Shown here: piece after piece, positions 25,638-32,789 of the stretch | Layout of the letters: each line of letters opens with the position of its first letter | Position numbering within the stretch: the stretch's first letter is position 1 | From: Pseudomonas fulva 12-X | GTDB lineage: Bacteria; Pseudomonadota; Gammaproteobacteria; Pseudomonadales; Pseudomonadaceae | Length of the DNA: 64,000 nucleotides | Direction: 5' to 3' | Assembly (NCBI RefSeq): GCF_000213805.1 | Contig: NC_015556.1 | Location: 4,541,001 to 4,605,000, forward strand | The notes under the pieces: model-generated | What the model saw: only the letters and a program-made list of their open reading frames with translations | Told to the model about the DNA's origin: nothing | The model's database searches: none | Made by a program: the position numbers and the translations under genes

Positions 25638-27083
25638 CTAATTCGGGCAGGTGCCGGGCACCTGCGGTAAACGTTGGTCGAGCAACTGGTACAAGGCGGT
25701 TTGCGCCGACCAGTTGCGCAGAAAACGGGCGCGGTCACGGGCATAAGCCCGAGCGAAACTGCGCGTATTGCGATGATGCTGCATTGCATCCAGGTCGATC
25801 AGCGACCAGGAACCGAGCGCCTCATCCCAGAAAATATTGTGCCCCTTGAGATCACCATGACTAATGCGCTCGCGCAGCAACGCAGCGAATAGCCGGTCCA
25901 GAGCCAGCAGCTCACGCTCAGGTGGCTCAGTCTCCAGATAGCCGCCGAAACGTTCGATTATATCGCGCCCACCGCAATAGTCGGTAATCAGATAGGCGCG
26001 CCCCCGCAACCAGCACCAGCGGCGTTCCAGCACAGCCAGGGGTTTGGGGGTCGCTATGCCGAGCATTTGCAGGCGGTTGCCTTCCTGCCAGCTATGCCAG
26101 GCACGGCTCGGGCGCCAGAATCGCTTGAGCCAGTGCATGGGGCTCTTGACGTTGTAGCGTTTGACCACCAGCGGCCGCCCCGCAAGCTCGACCTTGGCAA
26201 CCGTGGCGGCGCCACCTGTCTTGTAAAGATGGCCGGCCTCGATGAAAGCGTCTGGATCATCTACCAGTGTGCGCAGGCCATCCGCTTCTTCACGGCGGAC
26301 GATTCGAAGCCCCATGGCGCCGACTTCAGCCGCGAAAAGACTGCAATCACGAGCAATCTTTTTCAGGTAATCGCGCATTCGCCAACGCCTTACCCTGGCG
26401 ATCTCGACGAGCAACATTTCGAGGGGCAGCGCATGCTCGGCATTTGCCAGCAGATAATGAATCAGCAGCTCTTCGAGATAGGGCTCAACTTCAGCAGGCA
26501 GCTGCGCGAAAAATACCCCAAGATTTTCGACCGCACGCTTGCGCGACAGCGGCTTGCCTGGCGCTTCGCAATCTACGCCACCGCCGTCGATCACATAGAG
26601 CCGGCCATCGCAACGCAGCAGGTTGTCCAGGTGCAGGTCCGCCTGCCAAAGCCCCTTGGCGTGCATCTGCGCAATCACGCCCAGCGCCTCAGCCAATACG
26701 GCCTGTTGCGCATCCGACAGAACAGGTTGACGGGCCACAGCTTGCCAGGCGCGCCACAGACTTTCGGCGTCTTCCAGAAAGTCGAAAACGAGCCAGCCGC
26801 CCTGATTGTCCTCATAGCCATGAGCCAGCAGTTCAGGAGTGGTCATACCCTGTTCAGCGAGCAGCTGCGCACCTCTCGCCTCACGCTGGAAATGACGCTG
26901 CGCTTTTTCACCGACCAACAGCTTCGCCAACACCCGCCGCCCCTGCCATAGCGCGAGGCCCACATAGCGCTGGCCGGGCAGCACACGCAGAACGCTTTGC
27001 AGCTGCAGTTGTTCAGCGCCGATCTGCAAATTAATTGGCAGTTGCGGCGAGCGGCCGGCCTTGCTCAGGTCACCGAGCAGCAT
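25638..27083 (-). CDS. Tandem-domain LPS core kinase-like protein (PA5006-like)
   Basis: A 481-residue cytoplasmic protein made of two WaaP/RIO-like kinase domains. Domain 1 (about 1-225) has the loop HAKGLWQADLHLDNLL and YVIDGGGVD. Domain 2 (about 235-481) has LVVKRYNVKSP for the nucleotide Lys, RISHGDLKGHNIFWD for the catalytic loop and WSLIDLDAMQHH for metal binding. Both catalytic Asp residues are present, so both domains could be active. It overlaps the previous kinase gene by one base and belongs to the core operon. Function is likely phosphorylation of core heptose or another core sugar; the substrate is unproven. Confidence 0.85.
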   Translation of the reverse strand: MLLGDLSKAGRSPQLPINLQIGAEQLQLQSVLRVLPGQRYVGLALWQGRRVLAKLLVGEKAQRHFQREARGAQLLAEQGMTTPELLAHGYEDNQGGWLVFDFLEDAESLWRAWQAVARQPVLSDAQQAVLAEALGVIAQMHAKGLWQADLHLDNLLRCDGRLYVIDGGGVDCEAPGKPLSRKRAVENLGVFFAQLPAEVEPYLEELLIHYLLANAEHALPLEMLLVEIARVRRWRMRDYLKKIARDCSLFAAEVGAMGLRIVRREEADGLRTLVDDPDAFIEAGHLYKTGGAATVAKVELAGRPLVVKRYNVKSPMHWLKRFWRPSRAWHSWQEGNRLQMLGIATPKPLAVLERRWCWLRGRAYLITDYCGGRDIIERFGGYLETEPPERELLALDRLFAALLRERISHGDLKGHNIFWDEALGSWSLIDLDAMQHHRNTRSFARAYARDRARFLRNWSAQTALYQLLDQRLPQVPGTCPN

Positions 27084-27826
27084 CAGCGGCCCTCCTTGTC
27101 TCTACGGCGCGCATCAAGATAGCTCCACCATGCAGCCACACCATCGCGCCCGCCCAGGTAAGACTCAAGCAGTACCTGAATTTCCGCTTTCCCCCAAGCG
27201 CGAGCACGGCGCACCAAAGGCTCCAGATCCTTGATTCGGTCGCGCCGACCAAACAGCAAAGGCCGGGTTTTCTCCAGATCGATAAGCTGCGCCTGGAACG
27301 CCCCCTGCTCTTCTCGGAGGAAAATGTGCTTCGGGTAAAAACACCCGTGTACCTGACCTGCGTCGTGGACGCATCGCGCCAGAGCACCACAGGCCTTCAA
27401 AATAGCCAAACGCGGTGCATCATCGAGCACCGACCAGCGCCCAAGCCAGTGATCGAGATCCTGCCAGCCGTCCAGTGCGCGGGTCAGCAGCACGGCACGT
27501 CGCTCACCCGCAACACGCTGTTCAGCGAACAGTGCCGCCTGTAACGCCGGGATGCCCAGCTTTCGATACCGTTGAATATTGCGAAATTCGCGGGAAAAGG
27601 TCGGCTCGCCAAGTGGATGTAGCGGACTGCGGGTCAGGTAATTGCTCTGGCGTTTCAGATAAAACCCGTGACCTTCTACGTCGAGGCGATAGACGCTGCT
27701 CCACCCGCCACGCTCGGTATTGGGCTCATCCACTGCCTCGAGTTTCAGCGCCCACAGGGCATCGAAGCTGGCCAGGCCGTTGCGCTCGAGCAGAATGCGA
27801 TCCTGCTCGGCAATGAACTCTTTCAT
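27083..27826 (-). CDS. LPS kinase (InaA)-family protein (PA5007-like)
   Basis: A 247-residue kinase-fold protein: RLDVEGHGFYLKRQSNY for the nucleotide Lys strand, REFRNIQRYRKLGIPALQ, VLLTRALDGWQDL, the loop VHGCFYPKHIFLREE, then AQLIDLEKTRPLL. The HRD/HGD catalytic Asp found in WaaP is absent from the loop (HGCFYPKH), as in other InaA-type proteins, so its chemistry is uncertain and it may be a pseudokinase. It overlaps wapP by four bases (ATGA) and the tandem kinase by one base. Expected location is cytoplasmic, acting on nascent core. Confidence 0.85.
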   Translation of the reverse strand: MKEFIAEQDRILLERNGLASFDALWALKLEAVDEPNTERGGWSSVYRLDVEGHGFYLKRQSNYLTRSPLHPLGEPTFSREFRNIQRYRKLGIPALQAALFAEQRVAGERRAVLLTRALDGWQDLDHWLGRWSVLDDAPRLAILKACGALARCVHDAGQVHGCFYPKHIFLREEQGAFQAQLIDLEKTRPLLFGRRDRIKDLEPLVRRARAWGKAEIQVLLESYLGGRDGVAAWWSYLDARRRDKEGR

Positions 27827-28557
27827 TCCCGGCCCTCGAAATACGTCAATATGTGGCGTATACGACGCTTGTCACCAGCACTCAGGCGTGCTCGACCGCG
27901 GTACTGCAGATAAAAGCGCAGACGCTGAGTGCGCGACAACACTCGTTTGGCCACCTTGTCGAGACAGGCCAAGTCCTTGACGATGCGATAACGCAATAAA
28001 GGTCCCCACCAGAAACTGCCGGTGGGGCAATCGATCAGAAAAAGCGTGCCCTCGTCATTGACCAGCAGATTGCGCCACTTGAGGTCGTTATGGGTGAAGT
28101 GATGATCGTGAAGAGTACGGGTGTGGCTGGCCAATTGCCGACTGATAGCATCAACCCAGCGCGCATCACTTAGGCGTGGATCTTTTCGGCGGGCCATCTC
28201 GGCAAGATCAACAGTATTGGTTATTTCGCGAGTAACCAGAGCCCCTCTCACGAATTTGCCGGCATGCCGCTCCAGACCATATGCAGCGACGGGGGCGGTC
28301 GGTATCCCCCACTTGGCGAACAACTTGAGGTTCTGCCATTCCGCCTTGACCCTGGGCCGCCCGACAGAGCGCCGCAAGCCCTTGCCAGCGCCCCAATAGC
28401 GCTTCACGTAGTAGCGCGCACCCTCAAGCTCTAGACGAATGACTTCGGAAAGCGGGTCCGACGTCAGGCGCTCGCCACCCAACTCGAAGACGGCCTCAAG
28501 GCTACCGAAAGCCTCAAGCAGTAGCGGTGTGCTGACATCGTGCTTCCATTCAGCCAC
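27823..28557 (-). CDS. wapP: LPS core kinase, WapP-like
   Basis: A 244-residue core kinase. It has YYVKRYWGAGKGLRR for the nucleotide Lys, VKAEWQNLKLFAKWGIPT, ALVTREITNTVDL, the catalytic loop HHFTHNDLKWRNLLV and LFLIDCPTG for metal binding, so both essential Asp residues are present. It matches my memory of PA5008 (WapP), one of the inner-core kinases of P. aeruginosa, in the start region (DPLSEVIRLE) and in position after waaP. GTG 28557 is used as start. Between it and waaP lies a short GT9-like frame not expected at this place. The gene name is by similarity. Confidence 0.85.
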   Translation of the reverse strand: MAEWKHDVSTPLLLEAFGSLEAVFELGGERLTSDPLSEVIRLELEGARYYVKRYWGAGKGLRRSVGRPRVKAEWQNLKLFAKWGIPTAPVAAYGLERHAGKFVRGALVTREITNTVDLAEMARRKDPRLSDARWVDAISRQLASHTRTLHDHHFTHNDLKWRNLLVNDEGTLFLIDCPTGSFWWGPLLRYRIVKDLACLDKVAKRVLSRTQRLRFYLQYRGRARLSAGDKRRIRHILTYFEGRE

Positions 28558-28559
28558 GG

Positions 28560-28763
28560 TCAGTGCCTCACCACGGGAAGAAACTCCCGTAGCACAAGAT
28601 AGTCCCGGACCGACGACAGCGGAGCGGAAACCAGAGTGACGTTCGCACCGGCCGCCTGCAAGCGCCAGGCAAGTCGCAGAAACAGCGTGGTATCACCGAG
28701 TGCGGGGCACGAGACGACGGCCACCTTCATCCCTGCGCTGATCAGTGCCTGTTCTCCCGCCAT
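28560..28763 (-). CDS. Short frame resembling the N-terminus of a family-9 glycosyltransferase (probable remnant)
   Basis: A 67-codon frame, starting directly after the waaP stop and ending 2 bases before the wapP GTG. It contains MKVAVVSCPALGDTTLFLRL, then AWRLQAAGANVTLVS, the first beta-alpha-beta unit of GT9/heptosyltransferase-like proteins (compare MRVLVIKTSSLGD in WaaC here). A full enzyme has about 330 residues, so this is at most the first fifth. No continuation was found in other frames because wapP follows at once. It could be a relic of a lost heptosyltransferase-like gene or a small protein. The operon spacing is kept, so it is probably still translated. Confidence 0.5.
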   Translation of the reverse strand: MAGEQALISAGMKVAVVSCPALGDTTLFLRLAWRLQAAGANVTLVSAPLSSVRDYLVLREFLPVVRH

Positions 28764-29570
28764 CTACAATCGATCTCCATAACGTTGTTTGCGCTCATAC
28801 AGTTTGTCTGCCTTACGCTCCAGCCAGCCAAGCAGACGGGCCTCGTCTTTCAGCACCTGGTGCAATGGCAACTGAAAATAAGTACGCAGGAAACGCAGCT
28901 TGTCGCGCCGCGTCAAACCAATATCCAGCGCCGAAAAATACAGGGCAGCCAGATCCTTGTTGCGCCAGCGCAAGGGCGTCGCGCTACGCACCTGAGCACG
29001 GTGCAGGTCGATGACCGACAGGCGGAAATTGTCCGCCTCGATGGGCCGATCAGTATGCAGCAGGAAGTGGCAGATGTAGCAGTCGCGGTGGTTGACTCCA
29101 GCGCGGTGCATGGTCCCGGTCATGCCGGCGACTTCACGGATCAGCGCCCACTTGAGGGCAGGTGCAGGCGGCTGCCGGGGCCAGTCGAGGCTGAGCTGCT
29201 CTAGGTCGACCGTGGGCGCGAGCTCCTCGGTGACGATGAACGAGTGCTGCTTCGCTGGGTTGGTGCCCTGCTCACCGAAGGCGACGGCAGTCATGGTCGG
29301 CACACCCGCCTCGGTCAGCCGCTGGATCGCCTGCCACTCCTGAGCAGCTCCCAACACCGGCAGCTTCGCAGTCAGGAGGTTCTTGGCAATTTCGCCCCAG
29401 CCGATTCCGCGGTGAATCTTGACGAAATAGCCGCGGCCATCGACCTCGGTGCGCAAGGTACGGCGCCCTTCCAGCTCGCGGTAGACCTGCCCCTGCAAGG
29501 CCTCGACGGCTTCGAACGGGTCCGCGCCAGCCCACAGGCGCTTGAAAGGCTCGGCAAGCATGAGCTTCAC
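28764..29570 (-). CDS. waaP: LPS core heptose(I) kinase WaaP
   Basis: Cytoplasmic sugar kinase that phosphorylates HepI of the inner core; essential in P. aeruginosa, where core phosphates hold the outer membrane together. With GTG 29570 as start the protein is 268 residues, the same as PAO1 WaaP, and begins MKLMLAEPFKRLW. Motifs: YFVKIHRGIGWGEIAKNLLT, HSFIVTEELAPTVDLE, the catalytic HRDCYICHFLLHTD, and FRLSVIDLHRAQVR. The GTG overlaps the waaG TGA (GTGA), which couples the two. The much longer open frame upstream is the shadow of waaG. Next in the operon is the short GT9-like frame. Confidence 0.95.
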   Translation of the reverse strand: MKLMLAEPFKRLWAGADPFEAVEALQGQVYRELEGRRTLRTEVDGRGYFVKIHRGIGWGEIAKNLLTAKLPVLGAAQEWQAIQRLTEAGVPTMTAVAFGEQGTNPAKQHSFIVTEELAPTVDLEQLSLDWPRQPPAPALKWALIREVAGMTGTMHRAGVNHRDCYICHFLLHTDRPIEADNFRLSVIDLHRAQVRSATPLRWRNKDLAALYFSALDIGLTRRDKLRFLRTYFQLPLHQVLKDEARLLGWLERKADKLYERKQRYGDRL

Positions 29571-30688
29571 GAGCGGCTCCCCAGAATCACATCCGCAGCC
29601 CGCTGCGGCATGCTGTACAGATCGGCCGTGTCGGCATAGGCCAGGCCGTTTTGCTTCCACCGCGCGCGCGCAGCATCGTCGGCCAGCATCTCGGCTAGCA
29701 CGCGGTTCAGCGTGTACTGCTCGAACGGGCTGGGCACCACGCGGCCGGCGTCGGCATCGCTGATGTAATGGGCGTAACCACACACGTCGGTTACCAGCAC
29801 CGGCAGCCCGGCGACCAGCGCCTCGAGCAGCACGGTGCCAGTGTTTTCGTTGTAGGCCGGGTGGATCAGCAGGTCGGCGCCGAGCAGGAAGCGCGGGATG
29901 TCGCTGCGGCCCTTGAGAATCTGCACCTGATCGCTCAGGCCGAGCGTCTTGACCTGCAGCAGGAAGGGTTTGGGATCGTCCTGCCCGATGACCATCAGCT
30001 GGGTGCGTTTTTTCAACGCCGCCGGCAGTGCTGCCAGAGCCTTGAGGCTGCGGTCCAGGCCCTTGGTCTTGAAGCCCGAGCCGATCTGCACCAGCAGCAG
30101 GTCGTCGTCGCCCAATGCGAATTCGCGGCGGAACTCGGCGCGGATCTCAGCGGCGTTGACCGGCGCGCGGCGGTCCAGGGCGATGCCCGGCGGCAGCAGG
30201 TGGAAGCGCTCGGCCGGCGTGCCGTAGTGTTTGACGAACAGCGGCTGCTGCACCTCGGAGATCATCAGGATCTCGGTCTTCGACGCGGGCGAGAACACTG
30301 CCCGCTCGTACTCGGCGAAATGCTTGTAGCGGCCCCAGCGGCGATACAAGGGGTTGCGCAGGGTCTGCGCCTTGTCTTCGAAGCAGCCATCGGCGGCGTA
30401 GTACACATCCAGTCCCGGCATCTTGTTGAAGCCGATCACTCGGTCGACCGGGCGCTGCTGTAGGTCGGCCTGCACCCAGGCGGTAAGTTTCTCGTTGCGG
30501 TGATGATTGAACAGCGCCTTGACCGGCACCACCACCACTTCGAAACCCTCTGGCACCTCACCTTCCCAGATCGGCGTGTAGACGCGGATGCTGTGGCCGC
30601 GCTGCTGACACTCCAGGGCGATGCGCATGAAGTCACGCTGCAGCCCGCCGTAGGGGAAGTACTTGTAGAGGATAAAAGCCAGGCGCAT
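29567..30688 (-). CDS. waaG: UDP-glucose:(heptosyl) LPS alpha-1,3-glucosyltransferase-type core glycosyltransferase WaaG
   Basis: Family-4 GT-B transferase that adds the first outer-core hexose to HepII (GalN in P. aeruginosa, glucose in enterics). Start MRLAFILYKYFPYGGLQRDF at 30688 gives 373 residues, equal to the P. aeruginosa protein. RVIGFNKMPGLDVYYAADG, VQIGSGFKTKGLDRSLKAL and HPAYNENTGTVLLEALVAGL are the family signatures, the last holding the donor-binding E-x7-E. Located between waaC (20-base gap) and waaP (4-base overlap). The seven codons upstream of this ATG are ignored because they run into waaC. Confidence 0.95.
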   Translation of the reverse strand: MRLAFILYKYFPYGGLQRDFMRIALECQQRGHSIRVYTPIWEGEVPEGFEVVVVPVKALFNHHRNEKLTAWVQADLQQRPVDRVIGFNKMPGLDVYYAADGCFEDKAQTLRNPLYRRWGRYKHFAEYERAVFSPASKTEILMISEVQQPLFVKHYGTPAERFHLLPPGIALDRRAPVNAAEIRAEFRREFALGDDDLLLVQIGSGFKTKGLDRSLKALAALPAALKKRTQLMVIGQDDPKPFLLQVKTLGLSDQVQILKGRSDIPRFLLGADLLIHPAYNENTGTVLLEALVAGLPVLVTDVCGYAHYISDADAGRVVPSPFEQYTLNRVLAEMLADDAARARWKQNGLAYADTADLYSMPQRAADVILGSRS

Positions 30689-30708
30689 CGGCCCTCCGCT
30701 CGCTTGCA

Positions 30709-31710
30709 TCAGTCCAGCCCCAGATCCAGCAGCAGGGCATGTAATTCGGTAAACACCCGCTGCGGTTTCAGGTCATCGAAGCATGGCTTTTCGCGGTCGC
30801 CCTTGCCGGCATCCGGACCGCTGGCACACAGGTGCACCTGGGAACGTCCGTAGGCGCCGACCCGGCCCGGCAGGGTCGGCCCGTACAGCGACACGGTCGG
30901 CACATCCAGCGCGGCCGCCAAGTGGCCGAGGCCTGTGTCCACCGCGACACAGGCCTGGGCGCCGGCGAGCACCTTGGCCACGCCCGCCAGGTTGAGTTTC
31001 GGCAGCACGGCAGCGCCTTCGATGCCCTCGGCGATGCGTTCGGCACGGACCCTCTCGGCCTCATTACCCCATGGCAAGCGGATCGCCCAGCCCTGCTCGG
31101 CGACCTGCTCGGCCAGCTCGCGCCAGTAGGCTTCGGGCCAGTGCTTGCTGGCCCAGGTGGTGCCGTGCAGGAACACTAGATAAGGGCTTGCAGCCGGATC
31201 TGCAAGCTGAGCGCGGTTCAAACCATAGTCGCCCAGACCGGCGGGCACACTGTAACCCAGCGCCTGGCCGAACAACTGGCGGGTACGCTCCAGCGCATGC
31301 TGGGCCCGCGGCACGCTGTAGCGACGGTCATAAAAACGCGCAGCGACAGGCTCGCGCGCGGATTTGCCGTCGAGGCCAGCCACCGGCGCCTTGACGTAGC
31401 GGGTCAGCCAGGCGCTCTTGAACAACCCCTGAGCATCGATCACCAGGTCGTAATGACTCTCGCGCAGGCGCTGCTTGAACCGCGCCCACTCGCCACTGCG
31501 CAGGGTTTGCAGCGGGTGCTTGCGCCAGCGGCGGATGGCTACCGGAATCACCTGTGAGACGGCCGGATGCCAGGCTGGGATCTCGGCGAAGCCTTCTTCC
31601 ACCACCCAGTCGAACCGGATGCCAGGGATCGCCCGGGCCGCATCGGTCAGGGCCGGCAGGGTATGAATCACGTCGCCCAGCGATGAGGTCTTGATCACCA
31701 GCACGCGCAT
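30709..31710 (-). CDS. waaC: LPS heptosyltransferase I
   Basis: GT9 enzyme that transfers the first L-glycero-D-manno-heptose from ADP-heptose to Kdo of lipid A. 333 residues. Starts MRVLVIKTSSLGDVIHTLPA, with FDWVVEEGFAEIP, LVIDAQGLFKSAWL, and the donor-binding C-terminal domain with FLHGTTWASKHWPEAYW and DTGLGHLAAALDVPTVSLYG. The donor comes from the HldE pathway encoded at 4.3-5.7 kb. The start is immediately after the waaF stop, so the pair is co-translated. Confidence 0.96.
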   Translation of the reverse strand: MRVLVIKTSSLGDVIHTLPALTDAARAIPGIRFDWVVEEGFAEIPAWHPAVSQVIPVAIRRWRKHPLQTLRSGEWARFKQRLRESHYDLVIDAQGLFKSAWLTRYVKAPVAGLDGKSAREPVAARFYDRRYSVPRAQHALERTRQLFGQALGYSVPAGLGDYGLNRAQLADPAASPYLVFLHGTTWASKHWPEAYWRELAEQVAEQGWAIRLPWGNEAERVRAERIAEGIEGAAVLPKLNLAGVAKVLAGAQACVAVDTGLGHLAAALDVPTVSLYGPTLPGRVGAYGRSQVHLCASGPDAGKGDREKPCFDDLKPQRVFTELHALLLDLGLD

Positions 31711-32748
31711 TCAGGGCATGACCTCGACCGGCTCACCCGCCAGGCGCTGCAGCGCGTCGACGGCGACCCTCGGCTCAAGCTGCACCAGGCAGTTGTAATG
31801 ACCGAAGCGGCAGGTACGCTCGAAGCAAGGGCTGCATTCGATGCCCAGGCGGATGATTTCCACCTGCTCGGCCAGCGGCGGGGTGAATTGCGGCGAAGTC
31901 GAGCCGTAGACCGCCACCAGCGGGCGGTTGAGCGCAGCGGCCACGTGCATCAACCCAGAATCGTTGGACACCACCGAAGCGGCGCACGACAACAGGTCGA
32001 TGGCCTGGGCCAGACTGGTCTCGCCGGACAGGTTCACCGCCTCCTCACGCAGGCCGGGAATCAGCCGCGAACGGATGTCCTCGCCCACCGGGTGATCCTT
32101 CTTCGAGCCGAACAGCCAGACCTGCCAGCCCTCACGGATCTTCGCCTCGGCGACCTTGGCGTAATGCTCGCTGGGCCAGCGCTTGGCCTCGCCGAACTCG
32201 GCGCCTGGGCACAGGGCCAGAACCGGGCGATCCAAGCTCAGGCCGAAATGGCCCAGAGCCGCATCGCGGGTAGCGGGATCGATCTGCAGAGACGGGCGTG
32301 GATAGGGTTGCGGCAACTCGGCGCCGGCCGGATAGGCCAGCGCCATGAAACGCTCGATCATCAGCGGGTAGCGATCCTTGTCCAGCTTGCGCACGTCATT
32401 GAGTAGGCCGTAACGCATCTCGCCTTTCCAGCCGGTACGCAGCGGGATTCCGGCGAAGAACGGCACCAGCGCCGATTTCATGGAGTTGGGCAAGAGGATC
32501 GCCTGATCGTAACGGCCGGCGAGGGACTTGCCGATGCGCCGCCGCGTGGCCAGCTCCAGCACGCCATGGCCCAGCGGGAAGCTCAGGGCCTGGCGAACCT
32601 CGGGCATGCGCTCGAGGATCGGCCGGCTCCAGTCCGGGGCCAGGACGTCGATGGCGCAATCGGGGTGACGCTGTTTCAGACATTGAAACAATGTCTGCGC
32701 CATCACCATGTCGCCTACCCACGAAGGGCCGATGATCAGAATATTCAT
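31711..32748 (-). CDS. waaF: LPS heptosyltransferase II
   Basis: GT9 enzyme adding the second core heptose. 345 residues. Key segments are MNILIIGPSWVGDMVMAQTL, AILLPNSMKSALVPFFAGIP (the NSxKS-type site), CPGAEFGEAKRWPSEHYAKV and SNDSGLMHVAAALNRPLVAV, and the C-terminal CSPCFERTCRFGHYNCL. It is the promoter-proximal LPS gene of the minus-strand run, 41 bases after glnE. In P. aeruginosa ilvE lies between waaF and glnE, from memory; it is absent here. Confidence 0.96.
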   Translation of the reverse strand: MNILIIGPSWVGDMVMAQTLFQCLKQRHPDCAIDVLAPDWSRPILERMPEVRQALSFPLGHGVLELATRRRIGKSLAGRYDQAILLPNSMKSALVPFFAGIPLRTGWKGEMRYGLLNDVRKLDKDRYPLMIERFMALAYPAGAELPQPYPRPSLQIDPATRDAALGHFGLSLDRPVLALCPGAEFGEAKRWPSEHYAKVAEAKIREGWQVWLFGSKKDHPVGEDIRSRLIPGLREEAVNLSGETSLAQAIDLLSCAASVVSNDSGLMHVAAALNRPLVAVYGSTSPQFTPPLAEQVEIIRLGIECSPCFERTCRFGHYNCLVQLEPRVAVDALQRLAGEPVEVMP

Positions 32749-32789
32749 ACACTCAGTTCGCTAGAGAAGCCCGATGGCGGCGGCAGCCA

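Noticed and set aside
24123..25670. 515-codon plus-strand frame opposite the carbamoyltransferase
   Set aside because: Antisense of a conserved enzyme; no independent evidence.
29571..29783. N-terminal extension of waaP
   Set aside because: Lies within waaG; GTG 29570 gives exactly the expected 268-residue protein.
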